Of a stretch of DNA of 64,000 nt, positions 17,060-25,288 are shown one piece after another; the stretch's first letter is position 1, and every line of letters begins with the position of its first letter. The DNA lies in contig NZ_VLLB01000003.1 in the NCBI RefSeq assembly GCF_007830455.1, positions 558,001-622,000 of the forward strand, read 5' to 3'. Origin of the DNA: Pseudoduganella lurida. Lineage in GTDB: Bacteria; Pseudomonadota; Gammaproteobacteria; Burkholderiales; Burkholderiaceae_D. The notes beneath the pieces are model-generated. The model did no database searches, was not told where the DNA came from, and saw only the letters and a program-made list of their open reading frames with translations. The position numbers were made by a program, and so were the translations under genes.

Positions 17060-18976
17060 ATGCTGATGTCCGACCTGGCGATCGCGCCTTCCATGGCACC
17101 TTCGCTCGACCCTTCGCTCGAATCCGCGGCGGCGCCGCTGCTGCAGGCGCGCGGCCTGAGCGTGTCGCCGCGCGGCGTACTCCACGGCGCCGAGGTGCTG
17201 CGCGCGATCGACTTCACGCTGTACCCGGGCCGCACGCTGGGCCTGGTCGGCGAATCCGGTGCCGGCAAGAGCATGCTGGGACGGGTGATCGCGCGGCAGC
17301 TGCCGGATAACTTTGCGGTGAGTGGCGGCAGCCTGCTGTTCCAGGGCCGCGACCTGCTGGCGATGCCGGCCGCCGAACACCGCGCGCTGCTGGGCCCGCG
17401 CATCGCCTTCATTCCCCAGGAGCCGATGACGGCGCTGAACCCCGTGCGCACCATCGGCGACCAGTTCATCGAACACCTGCGCCGGCTCGGCGTGCCGCGC
17501 GCCGCATGCCGCGACCGCGCATTGGCCGCGCTGGACGAGGTGCGGTTGCCCGCGTCGCGCGGCGTGATGGACAAGTACGCGTTCCAGCTGTCCGGCGGCA
17601 TGTGCCAGCGCGTGATGATCGCGATGGCGTTTGCCGGCGACCCGGCGCTGGTGGTGTCCGACGAGGCGACGACGGCGCTCGATGCCAGCACGCAGGCGCA
17701 CGTGGTGACGCTGATCCGCGCGATGCAGGCGCGGCGCGGCACCAGCGTCATCTTCGTCACGCACGACCTGGCACTGGCAGCGCACGTCTGCGATGAACTC
17801 GCCGTGCTGTACGCGGGCGAGGTGGTCGAGAGCGGCCCGGCCGCGCAGGTGACGGCGGATGCGCGGCATCCCTACACGCGCGCACTGCAGCGGGCCAATC
17901 CGCAGCTGGCAGGACCGCGTCGCCTGCTGCAGCCGCTGCTGGGCCACATGCCGGGCATCGGCGAATTCGGCGGCCTGGCCGGCTGCCGATTCCAGCCGCG
18001 CTGCGAAGTGGCGCTGGCGGTTTGCGACGGGCAGGTGCCGGCGCTGGCCGCTGCGGGGATGGAAGGGCAGCACCAGCTGCGCTGCTGGCATGGCCCATGT
18101 CCGCCGCAGATGTCCCTGGCTGGCGATGCGGCGTTGCTGGACGATGCCCATCTCGACACGACGCCGTTGCAGAGTACCGGGCCGTTCCTGCAGGTGCAGG
18201 GGATCGGCAAGGTCTATCCGGGGCGGGGCTGGGGCGGGCGTGGCGGCGTGGCGGCCGTGCGCGACATCAGCTTCGACATCGCGCCCGGCGAATTCGTCGG
18301 CATCATCGGCGAGAGCGGCAGCGGCAAGTCGTCGCTGGGCCGGCTCGTGATGGGACTGGAGACGCCCAGCAGCGGCCGCATCCTGCTCAATGGCCAGCCG
18401 CTGGGCGGGGGCGACCGCGAGTGGGCGCGGCGCATCGCCTCCGTGCAGATGATATTCCAGGACCCGCGCGCGGCCCTGAACCCGCGCCGGCGCGTGCGCA
18501 GCCTGCTGACGCAGATGATGGAGAGCCGGCCCACGCTGGCCAGCGTACGCCAGCGCAGGGCCAGCGAACTGCTGGCGGCGATCGGCCTGGCGCCGGACCT
18601 GCTGGAGCGCTTCCCGTCGCAGATGTCCGGTGGCCAGCGCCAGCGCATCAACATCGGCCGCGCGCTGTGCGACGTGCCGCAGCTGCTGGTGGCCGACGAG
18701 ATCGTGTCCGGCCTCGATGTGTCCGTGCAGGCGCAGATCCTGAACCTGCTGCTGCGCCTGCGCGCCGAGCACAAGGTCTCGCTGCTGCTCATCTCGCACG
18801 ACCTCGCCGTGGTGCGCTACCTGTGCAGCCGCGTGATGGTGATGCATGGCGGCGCAGTCGTCGAAAGCGGCCCGACGGAACAGGTGCTGTCCGCGCCATC
18901 CCACCCGTACACGCGCAGCCTGCTGGCGATGGTCCCGCCCGCCGACACCAGCATCCCCTGGCCACCCGCCGCCTGA
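17060..18976 (+). CDS. Fused double ATPase of a peptide-type ABC importer (DppD-DppF fusion)
   Basis: A 638-residue cytoplasmic ATPase with two nucleotide-binding domains. AAGGAG stands 6 bases before ATG at 17060. NBD1 (about 28-280): Walker A GESGAGKS (64-71), signature LSGGM, Walker B region SDEATTALD; it ends with the oligopeptide-type C-terminal segment (GCRFQPRCEVALAVC) that carries Cys residues in this family. NBD2 (about 378-638): Walker A GESGSGKS (417-424), signature MSGGQRQR, Walker B region ADEIVSGLD. Both Walker B regions keep the catalytic Glu but replace the usual following Pro (DEP) with Ala or Ile. Fused DppDF proteins are common in alpha- and betaproteobacteria. It energises the two permeases upstream. 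Confidence 0.92.
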   Translation: MLMSDLAIAPSMAPSLDPSLESAAAPLLQARGLSVSPRGVLHGAEVLRAIDFTLYPGRTLGLVGESGAGKSMLGRVIARQLPDNFAVSGGSLLFQGRDLLAMPAAEHRALLGPRIAFIPQEPMTALNPVRTIGDQFIEHLRRLGVPRAACRDRALAALDEVRLPASRGVMDKYAFQLSGGMCQRVMIAMAFAGDPALVVSDEATTALDASTQAHVVTLIRAMQARRGTSVIFVTHDLALAAHVCDELAVLYAGEVVESGPAAQVTADARHPYTRALQRANPQLAGPRRLLQPLLGHMPGIGEFGGLAGCRFQPRCEVALAVCDGQVPALAAAGMEGQHQLRCWHGPCPPQMSLAGDAALLDDAHLDTTPLQSTGPFLQVQGIGKVYPGRGWGGRGGVAAVRDISFDIAPGEFVGIIGESGSGKSSLGRLVMGLETPSSGRILLNGQPLGGGDREWARRIASVQMIFQDPRAALNPRRRVRSLLTQMMESRPTLASVRQRRASELLAAIGLAPDLLERFPSQMSGGQRQRINIGRALCDVPQLLVADEIVSGLDVSVQAQILNLLLRLRAEHKVSLLLISHDLAVVRYLCSRVMVMHGGAVVESGPTEQVLSAPSHPYTRSLLAMVPPADTSIPWPPAA

Positions 18977-18984
18977 TACAGCCC

Positions 18985-19029
18985 AGCCCGTGTCCACCTT
19001 GGGGTCTGACCCCGACATGGACACGGGCT
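18985..19029. repeat. Palindromic element with GGGGTCTGACCCC core
   Basis: AGCCCGTGTCCA and TGGACACGGGCT are perfect 12-bp arms around a second, nested hairpin GGGGT-CTG-ACCCC (19001-19013). The element starts 8 bp after the ATPase stop and could fold as a terminator-like structure, but no T-run follows. Similar cores recur at 38889, 38952, 39005, 39056 and 39107 in this window, so it belongs to a dispersed intergenic family. Confidence 0.8.
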
Positions 19030-19136
19030 CGGCTGCAGGCGGGGCGCCGACAACTCGGCATGCGTGGCGAGGCAAGAACGGGCAGGGTGGGGCGGCTACA
19101 GTGAAGCCATACCAACTGCGCCGATGGAGCCAACCG

Positions 19137-20219
19137 ATGCCACTCATTTCCAACGATACCGAAGGCCGCAAGGACGTCAAGCCGCTGGCCCTGCACCGGC
19201 TGCCCGCCACGCCGGCCACCGTCCACTGGGGCTACTTCGATCCGGCCCTGGCACCGGCGATCCGCGTGAAGAGCGGTGACCTCGTGCACGCCGAAGCCGT
19301 CACCCACCACGCCGGCGATGCACCCGAGCTGATGATGGACGATGCGATCCACAAGATCTTCACGGAGATCCCCGAGTCCGACCGCACGCCGGGCGTGCAC
19401 ATCATGACGGGCCCGATCTGGGTCGAGGATGCCAAGCCGGGCGACATGATCGAGGTGCGCTACCTGAGCATGGTGCCGCGCTTCCGCTACGGCGCCAACC
19501 TGGCGGCCAACTGGGGCTACCTGTACAAGGAATTCAACGAGCAGGAACGCGTGACGATCTACCAGATCGATGCCGACGGCAACAACGCGCGCGCCCATTA
19601 CGCCTATGACTTCCAGGGCAAGTACCTCACGCCCGGCAAGATCACCAAGTGCCCGGAATGCGACCGCCAGAAGGCGCTGGAAGGCGTGCGCATTCCCGTG
19701 CGGCCGCACCTGGGCACGGCCGGCGTGGCGCCCGACGTGAAGGGCCGCGTCAGCACCATCCCGCCCGGCCTGCATGGCGGGAACATCGACAACTGGCGCA
19801 TCGGCGCGGGCGCCACGATGTACTACCCGGTGGCGGTGGACGGCGCGCTGTTCTCGATCGGCGATCCGCACATCTCGCAGGGCGATGGCGAAATCAGCGG
19901 CACGGCCATCGAAGCCTCGCTGGACGTGGTGTTCCAGGTCATCCTGCGCAAGGACTTCCACTTCCCGTCGCCGCTGCTGGAAACGGCCGACAGCTGGATC
20001 GTGCACGGCTTCGGCGACGATCTGGACCAGGCCATGCGCGCCGCCTCGCTCGACATGCTGCACCTGCTGAACGAGCACCAGGGCCTGTCGCGCAACGACA
20101 GCTACTCGCTGATGAGCGTGGCGGCCGACTTCGGCGTGACGCAGGTGGTCGACACGCGCCAGGGCGTGCACGTGCGGATCAGCCGCGGGCTGTTCCCGCC
20201 CAAGGGCGACCGCCGCTGA
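19137..20219 (+). CDS. Acetamidase/formamidase family protein
   Basis: A 360-residue protein of the FmdA/AmdA family (PF03069), which hydrolyses short amides such as formamide or acetamide to the acid and ammonia. ATG at 19137 follows GGAG. Family features: the VHWGYFDPALAPA opening, GPIWVEDAKPGDMIEV, IPVRPHLGTAGVAP, TIPPGLHGGNIDNW and the metal/active-site region SIGDPHISQGDGEISGTAIE (His and acidic residues expected to bind the metal). TIPPGLHGGN is the best-known signature. It follows the ABC operon after a palindromic element and precedes the reductase by 31 bp. An amide-bearing substrate for the whole cluster is therefore plausible, as inference. Confidence 0.9.
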   Translation: MPLISNDTEGRKDVKPLALHRLPATPATVHWGYFDPALAPAIRVKSGDLVHAEAVTHHAGDAPELMMDDAIHKIFTEIPESDRTPGVHIMTGPIWVEDAKPGDMIEVRYLSMVPRFRYGANLAANWGYLYKEFNEQERVTIYQIDADGNNARAHYAYDFQGKYLTPGKITKCPECDRQKALEGVRIPVRPHLGTAGVAPDVKGRVSTIPPGLHGGNIDNWRIGAGATMYYPVAVDGALFSIGDPHISQGDGEISGTAIEASLDVVFQVILRKDFHFPSPLLETADSWIVHGFGDDLDQAMRAASLDMLHLLNEHQGLSRNDSYSLMSVAADFGVTQVVDTRQGVHVRISRGLFPPKGDRR

Positions 20220-20250
20220 GCCGCACCGCCAACACCACCGGGTATCCATC

Positions 20251-21207
20251 GTGACCACAATGCAGCTGACCGTCGTAAAGAAAACCGAAGAAGCCGCCGA
20301 CATCTTCAGCTTCGAGTTCGCCTGCCCGCTGGGCGTGGAACTGCCGTCCTTCACGGCCGGCGCGCACATCGACGTGCACGTGCGGCCCGGCCTGGTGCGC
20401 CAGTACTCGCTGTGCAACGATCCGGCGGAGCGGCACCGCTACGTGATCGCGGTGCTGTGCGACGCCCACTCGCGCGGCGGCGCGCGCACCCTGCACAGCG
20501 AGCTGCACGAGGGCGATACGGTGACCGTGGGCGAGCCGCGCAACCACTTTCCGCTGGTGCCGGCCGCTCGCTCGCTGCTGATCGGGGGCGGCATCGGCAT
20601 CACCCCGCTGCTGGGCATGGCCGAATGGCTGAACCACGGCCACGGCGACTACCGCATGCACTACTGCACGCGCAGCGAGGCCAGCGCCGCGTTTGTGGGG
20701 CGCCTGCGCGAACCGGCGTTCGCCGGCCGCGTGCAGTGCCATTTCGACGATGGCCCGCCTGCGCAGCAAATGGCGCTGCCCGCGCTGCTGGCCGAACCCG
20801 ATCCGGACCTGCACCTGTACGTGTGCGGCCCGGCCGGCTTCATCGACTACGTGATCGACTGCGCGCGCGACCACGGCTGGCCGGCCGCCAACATCCACCG
20901 CGAGTACTTCAGCAACCAGGACCTGGACACCAGCAACGACGGCAGCTTCGAGATCCGCATCGCCAGCAGCGGCGCGGTGCTGCCGGTGGCGGCGGACGAA
21001 TCGGTCAGCAGCGTGCTGGTACGGCACGGCTTCGCGATCCCCGTCTCCTGCGAACAGGGCGTGTGCGGAACGTGCCTGACGGGCATCCTGTCGGGCGAGC
21101 CGGACCACCGCGACCTGTGCCTGAGCGACGAGGAGCGGGCCCGCAATGACCAGTTCACGCCATGCTGCTCGCGCGCGAAGGGCAAGCTGCTAGTGCTGGA
21201 CCTGTAA
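20251..21207 (+). CDS. VanB-type oxygenase reductase (flavin, NAD and 2Fe-2S domains)
   Basis: A 318-residue electron-transfer protein that passes electrons from NAD(P)H to a Rieske oxygenase. GTG start at 20251. Residues about 1-100: flavin-binding barrel with RQYSLCND (about 50-57). About 105-225: NAD domain with GGGIGITPLLGMAEWL and YVCGPAGFID. About 235-318: plant-type 2Fe-2S ferredoxin with CEQGVCGTC (Cys267, Cys272, Cys275) and a fourth Cys near the end (PCC). Domain order and length match vanillate demethylase/phthalate dioxygenase reductases. It is the obvious partner of the Rieske alpha subunit at 13582-14793 although not adjacent. Confidence 0.93.
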   Translation: MTTMQLTVVKKTEEAADIFSFEFACPLGVELPSFTAGAHIDVHVRPGLVRQYSLCNDPAERHRYVIAVLCDAHSRGGARTLHSELHEGDTVTVGEPRNHFPLVPAARSLLIGGGIGITPLLGMAEWLNHGHGDYRMHYCTRSEASAAFVGRLREPAFAGRVQCHFDDGPPAQQMALPALLAEPDPDLHLYVCGPAGFIDYVIDCARDHGWPAANIHREYFSNQDLDTSNDGSFEIRIASSGAVLPVAADESVSSVLVRHGFAIPVSCEQGVCGTCLTGILSGEPDHRDLCLSDEERARNDQFTPCCSRAKGKLLVLDL

Positions 21208-21208
21208 C

Positions 21209-22237
21209 GTGCGCGCCGCTGCCCTGCAACGCTTCCTGCCCGAGACCTTCACGCTGTGCCTCCTCGGCACGGTGCTGCTGGCCAGCCTGCTGCCCGTCGC
21301 GGGCCCGGTGGCGGACGTGTTCGGCGATGTGACCACCGGCGCCATCGCGCTGCTGTTCTTCCTGCATGGTGCCAGGCTGTCGCGCCAGGCCGTGCTGTCC
21401 GGGCTGGGTCACTGGCGCCTGCACCTGCTGGTGATGCTGTTGACGTTCGTGCTGTTTCCGCTGCTCGGCGTGCTGCTGCGGCCACTGGCGCTGCAGGTGT
21501 TCGCGCCGGACCTGGTGACGGGCCTGCTGTTCCTGTGCCTGCTGCCATCCACCGTGCAGTCGTCGATCGCGCTGACGGCCCTGGCGCGCGGCAATGTGCC
21601 GGCGGCGATCTGCAGCGCCTCGCTGTCCAACTTCCTCGGCATCTTCATCACGCCCGTGCTGGCGGGGATACTGATCCTGCATGGCGGCCCGGCCGGTGGT
21701 GTGGCCAGCAGCGCCGCCGGCATGTCGCTCGACGCGGTCTGGCGCATCGCCGCCCAGCTGCTGCTGCCGTTCCTGGCCGGGCAGTGCCTGCGGCCGCTGG
21801 TCGGCGCCTGGGTGGACCGCCACAAGAGCGTGCTCAAATATGTCGACCAGGGCTCCATCCTGCTGGTGGTGTACGGCGCGTTCAGCGAGGCCGTCGTCGA
21901 CGGGCTGTGGTCGCGCCTGTCCGGTGGCACGCTGGCCGGCCTGCTGCTGGCCTGCGCCGTGCTGCTGGCCGTGGTGCTGGCCAGCGCCACGTTTGCCAGC
22001 CGGCGCCTCGGTTTCGGCACCGAGGACGAGATCGCGATCGTGTTCTGCGGCTCGAAGAAAAGCCTGGCCAGCGGCATCCCGATGGCCAAGGTGCTGTTCG
22101 CCACGGGCCCGCTGGGGATGGTGATCCTGCCGCTGATGCTGTTCCACCAGCTGCAGCTGATGGTATGCGCGACGCTCGCGGGCCGGTATGCGCGGCGCGG
22201 CGTGGCACGAGCAGCCGCGGTGGGGGAGCGGCCGTAG
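21209..22237 (+). CDS. Bile acid:sodium symporter-like transporter (SBF-like, YfeH type)
   Basis: A 342-residue inner-membrane protein of the SBF-like family (PF13593) with about ten hydrophobic segments. It starts at GTG 21209, a single base after the reductase stop, so the two are certainly cotranscribed. Family signs are LFFLHGARLS in the second TM region, LLPSTVQSSIALTALARGN (unwound helix crossover) and IVFCGSKKSLASGIPMA in the later half. The ligand is unknown; in this position it may move the substrate or a product of the oxygenase pathway. Its stop codon lies in a 14-bp tandem repeat. Confidence 0.88.
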   Translation: MRAAALQRFLPETFTLCLLGTVLLASLLPVAGPVADVFGDVTTGAIALLFFLHGARLSRQAVLSGLGHWRLHLLVMLLTFVLFPLLGVLLRPLALQVFAPDLVTGLLFLCLLPSTVQSSIALTALARGNVPAAICSASLSNFLGIFITPVLAGILILHGGPAGGVASSAAGMSLDAVWRIAAQLLLPFLAGQCLRPLVGAWVDRHKSVLKYVDQGSILLVVYGAFSEAVVDGLWSRLSGGTLAGLLLACAVLLAVVLASATFASRRLGFGTEDEIAIVFCGSKKSLASGIPMAKVLFATGPLGMVILPLMLFHQLQLMVCATLAGRYARRGVARAAAVGERP

Positions 22238-22274
22238 TGCAGCAAGCGTAGTTCAGCAGCCGTCGTTCATTCGC
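22233..22274. repeat. 14-bp tandem repeat spanning two convergent stop codons
   Basis: CGTAGTGCAGCAAG, CGTAGTTCAGCAGC and CGTCGTTCATTCGC follow in exact 14-bp steps. The first contains the TAG stop of the SBF-like gene and the third contains the stop codon (TCA on this strand) of the sigma-factor gene. No hairpin terminator is visible in the 29-bp gap. Confidence 0.65.
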
Positions 22275-23553
22275 TGGGCGCGGCAGGATGGCAGGCTGCC
22301 GCGCGGCCCAGCAGCAGCGTGCGCTCGCGCTGGTTCTGCGTGAGTCCCGCGGCGCGGGTGAATTCGGCCCCGGCTTCTTCGCGCCGGCCCAGCCGGAACA
22401 GCAGGTCGCCGCGTACGCCGGGCAGCAGGTGGTAGTGGCGCAGCGCGGGTTCGTCGAGCAGGTCGTCGACGATCTCCAGTCCGGCGGCGGGCCCGAACGC
22501 CATCGCCACGGCCACCGCGCGGTTCAGTTCCACCACGGGCGAGGGCGCCAGCTGTGCCAGGCCGTCGTACAGCGCGGCGATGCGCTGCCAGTCCGTGTCT
22601 GCGGCGCGGTGGGCCCGCGCATGGCAGGCGGCGATGGCGGCCTGCAGGCCGTAGGGGCCGAGGGTGGCGCCCAGCTGGCCGGCACGGTCGAGGGCTGCCA
22701 GGCCGCGGCGGATCAGCAATTGGTCCCAGCGCGACCGGTCCTGGTCCAGCAGCAGCACCGGTGCGCCATCGGCATCGAGCCGGGCCCGGAAGCGCGAGGA
22801 CTGGATCTCCATCAGCGCCACCAGGCCGTGTACTTCCGGCTCGCGGGGCAGCAGTTCGGCCAGGATGCGGCCGAGGCGCAGCGCCTCGTCGCTCAGCGCG
22901 GGGCGCATCCAGTCCGCGCCGGCGCTGGCCGCGTAGCCCTCGTTGTAGACCAGGTAGATCACCTGCAGCACGGAGGACAGCCGCTGCACCAGTTCGTGGC
23001 CGGCCGGGACTTCGAAGGGCACGCGCGCTTCGGCGAGCGTGCGCTTGGCCCGCACGATGCGCTGCGCCACGGTGGCCTCCGCAACGAGGAAGGCGCGGGC
23101 GATTTCCTCCGTCGTCAGGCCGCCCAGCAGGCGCAGCGTGAGGGCCACGCGGCCTTCCGTCGGCAGCACCGGATGGCAGGCGATGAAGACGAGGCGCAGC
23201 AGGTCGTCGCCGATGCGGTCGTCCAGCGCGCGCTCCAGGTCCGGTGCAGCATTGGCGAGCAAACCCTCGATCTCGTAGGTGAGCGCCGGCTCCTTCTCCT
23301 GCACCAGCTTGCGGTGACGCAGGTGATCGAGCGCGCGGTGCCTGGCGGTCGTCATCAGCCAGGCGCCGGGGTTCTCCGGCATGCCGGTTTCCGGGAACGA
23401 CCGCGGCCAGGTTTCGAGCGCGGCCACCAGCGCCTCCTGCGCCATCTCCTCGGCCAGGCCGACATCGCGCAGCAGCCGCGCCAGCGCGCCGATGATCCTG
23501 GCCGACTCGATGCGCCAGACCGCTTCGACGGCGCGGTGCGCATTGCCGGTCAA
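22267..23553 (-). CDS. ECF-type RNA polymerase sigma factor, ECF42 group (with C-terminal helical domain)
   Basis: A 428-residue sigma factor. Region 2 lies at about 10-85 (DVGLAEEMAQEALVAALETW, NPGAWLMTTARHRALDHLR), region 4 at about 125-180 (VALTLRLLGGLTTEEIARAF, VAQRIVRAKRTL), and about 190-428 is a TPR-like C-terminal domain with YLVYNEGYAAS, PLLLLDQDRSRWD-like and RRGLAAL segments. This long form is the ECF42 group, which is genomically tied to DGPF/YCII proteins instead of a classical anti-sigma factor. It starts at TTG 23553, overlapping the YCII stop as TTGA, so it is translationally coupled and last in the operon. The signal it answers is unknown. Confidence 0.92.
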   Translation of the reverse strand: MTGNAHRAVEAVWRIESARIIGALARLLRDVGLAEEMAQEALVAALETWPRSFPETGMPENPGAWLMTTARHRALDHLRHRKLVQEKEPALTYEIEGLLANAAPDLERALDDRIGDDLLRLVFIACHPVLPTEGRVALTLRLLGGLTTEEIARAFLVAEATVAQRIVRAKRTLAEARVPFEVPAGHELVQRLSSVLQVIYLVYNEGYAASAGADWMRPALSDEALRLGRILAELLPREPEVHGLVALMEIQSSRFRARLDADGAPVLLLDQDRSRWDQLLIRRGLAALDRAGQLGATLGPYGLQAAIAACHARAHRAADTDWQRIAALYDGLAQLAPSPVVELNRAVAVAMAFGPAAGLEIVDDLLDEPALRHYHLLPGVRGDLLFRLGRREEAGAEFTRAAGLTQNQRERTLLLGRAAACHPAAPSE

Positions 23554-24257
23554 GGCAATGCCACCTCGCGCAGCTCCAGCACGGTGCCCGGGCCGAAGGG
23601 AAACGGATAGCCCTGCACCCAGGCGATGGCAGCGTCGCGCGTGGCCGCCTGGATGAGCCAGAAGCCGGCGATCAGTTCCTTGATCTCCGTGAACGGCCCG
23701 TCGATGACGACCGGGCGGCCGCCATCGACGCCTTTCCGGAACCGCACCCGCGCGCCCTTCGCGGAAGGCTGCAGGCCATCGCCGGCCAGCAGCACGCCGG
23801 CCTGCGCATCGGCGGCGTTCCGCGCCATCATGCGCTCGATGGCCTCGCGCGGCGGCATCACGTCCGCCTCGAAATTGCCGTTCGAGCGCAGCAGCACCGC
23901 ATACGGCGTCAGGTGCGGTGGCGATTGCGTATCGACGCCGGCGCAGCCGCCCGAGCAGCCCGTCTCGCGTACTTCCAGCTCGGCACCCCCTTCGCCATCG
24001 GCCGTCGGCCACCGCTGCGCCCAGGCGATGGCGTCCGCTTTCGAGGGCACGTCGATGATGGCGAAACCGGCCACCAGCTCGTCGACGGGGAAGGGGCCTT
24101 GCTGCGCAGTCCAGCCCCCGTCCGTCCACGTCAGCCGCGTGGCCCCCGCGGAGGACTGCAGCCAGCGTACCGATCCCACGGCCTCGCGCAGCCGGGGCGG
24201 CGGAAACGGCTGGCTCTCCAGGCTCGCGTCGGACCGTCGTATCACCATGAAATGCAT
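23550..24257 (-). CDS. Tandem YCII-domain (DGPF) protein
   Basis: A 235-residue protein with two YCII-related domains (about 1-105 and 120-235). The second keeps the full motif VIDGPFTEIKELIAGFW; the first has the decayed QGPFPVDELVAGFAII, lacking the Asp-Gly pair. Between them a Cys-containing linker (ETGCSGGCAG) is unusual. DGPF proteins are the conserved partners of ECF42 sigma factors and may modulate them, though their mechanism is not established. ATG at 24257 is used; ATG at 24248 is an alternative. It sits 20 bp after the single-domain DGPF gene and overlaps the sigma gene. Confidence 0.88.
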   Translation of the reverse strand: MHFMVIRRSDASLESQPFPPPRLREAVGSVRWLQSSAGATRLTWTDGGWTAQQGPFPVDELVAGFAIIDVPSKADAIAWAQRWPTADGEGGAELEVRETGCSGGCAGVDTQSPPHLTPYAVLLRSNGNFEADVMPPREAIERMMARNAADAQAGVLLAGDGLQPSAKGARVRFRKGVDGGRPVVIDGPFTEIKELIAGFWLIQAATRDAAIAWVQGYPFPFGPGTVLELREVALP

Positions 24258-24277
24258 CGCATCTGCTTGCAGGGGTG

Positions 24278-24691
24278 TTAAACCGATGCCTGCGCGCGCA
24301 GGCGTTCTTCCTGCTCGCGCAGTTCGGGCGTGAGTTCGGCGCCGAAATCCTCCGCCTCGAACACCTGGCGGATCTCGATCTCGGCGCCGTCTTCCATCGG
24401 CGCGCGCTTGAGCCATTCCACGGCTTCCTCGCGCGATTTGAGCTGCAGCAGCCAGAAGCCGGCCACCAGTTCCTTCGTTTCGGCGAACGGGCCGTCGATC
24501 ACGGTCCGCTCGCGGCCGTTGTAGCGGATGCGCACGCCCTTCGACGACGGATGCAGGCCTTCGCCGGCCAGCAGCACGCCGGCATTGACGAGCTGCTCGT
24601 TGAACGCCCCCATGGCCGCCAGCTGTTCGGTGGAGGGCATCCGGCCCGCTTCGGTGGCGGCACTGGCTTTCACGATGATCATGAATCGCAT
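24278..24691 (-). CDS. YCII-domain (DGPF) protein
   Basis: A 137-residue single-domain YCII-family protein. It begins MRFMIIVKAS, has LLAGEGLHPSSKGVRI and the diagnostic VIDGPFAETKELVAGFW (about 64-80), then an acidic tail of about 30 residues. This is the canonical ECF42-associated DGPF protein. The gene lies 9 bp downstream of the VOC gene and 20 bp upstream of the double-domain homologue, all one operon. Its biochemical role is unknown. Confidence 0.92.
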   Translation of the reverse strand: MRFMIIVKASAATEAGRMPSTEQLAAMGAFNEQLVNAGVLLAGEGLHPSSKGVRIRYNGRERTVIDGPFAETKELVAGFWLLQLKSREEAVEWLKRAPMEDGAEIEIRQVFEAEDFGAELTPELREQEERLRAQASV

Positions 24692-24700
24692 GGCGGCCTC

Positions 24701-25189
24701 TCAGGGGGCGGTGGTTTCGGGGCAGGGCATCGCGCTCTTCGATGCCTCGATGGCGTCCTCCGGGCTCACGTCGCGCAGGTGCGTGGCGAGCGACCAGAGG
24801 TGCCCGAACGGATCGCGCACCTGGCCGTAGCGGTCGCCCCAGAACATGTCTTGCGGCGCCAGGATGGTGGTGGCGCCCGCGTCGAGGGCGCGCTGGAACG
24901 CGGCATCGACATCCTCGACATAGTGATGCAGCACCACGGGCGACGCCTTCAGGTCCTGCGGGCCGAAGCTGCCGTAGTCGGGGAATTCGTCGACGAGCAT
25001 GACGGGCGAGCCACCGATGCGGAGCATCGCGTGCATCAGCTTGCCGCTGCCGTCCGGTACGGGCAGGCGTGCCTCTTCGGTGGCGTCGAACGCCTTCTTG
25101 TAGAACTCGAGGGCGTCCGCCGCGCCGCGGCAGACGAGATGGGGGATGATGGCGGGCATGCCATCGGGGATTTTCTTCACTTCGCTCAT
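24701..25189 (-). CDS. VOC-superfamily (glyoxalase/bleomycin-resistance-like) protein
   Basis: A 162-residue VOC protein, PhnB-like. ATG at 25189 is preceded by AGGAG, better than an in-frame start at 25234. The two beta-alpha-beta modules are visible: PHLVCRGAADALEFYKKAF (about 16-34) and VLHHYVEDVDAAFQRALDAG (about 82-101), with the DPFGHLWSLATH end motif. Such proteins are often encoded with DGPF proteins and ECF42 factors; the function could be a small-molecule isomerase, lyase or binding protein. First gene of the four-gene operon. Confidence 0.88.
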   Translation of the reverse strand: MSEVKKIPDGMPAIIPHLVCRGAADALEFYKKAFDATEEARLPVPDGSGKLMHAMLRIGGSPVMLVDEFPDYGSFGPQDLKASPVVLHHYVEDVDAAFQRALDAGATTILAPQDMFWGDRYGQVRDPFGHLWSLATHLRDVSPEDAIEASKSAMPCPETTAP

Positions 25190-25288
25190 GGCCGATCTCC
25201 TGGTGGATGATGGGAACGCGAACTGCCTTCCCATCTTGGCACGACGGTGGGCGAAACGCCAGATCGACAGGCGGGTGGAAAATATTTT

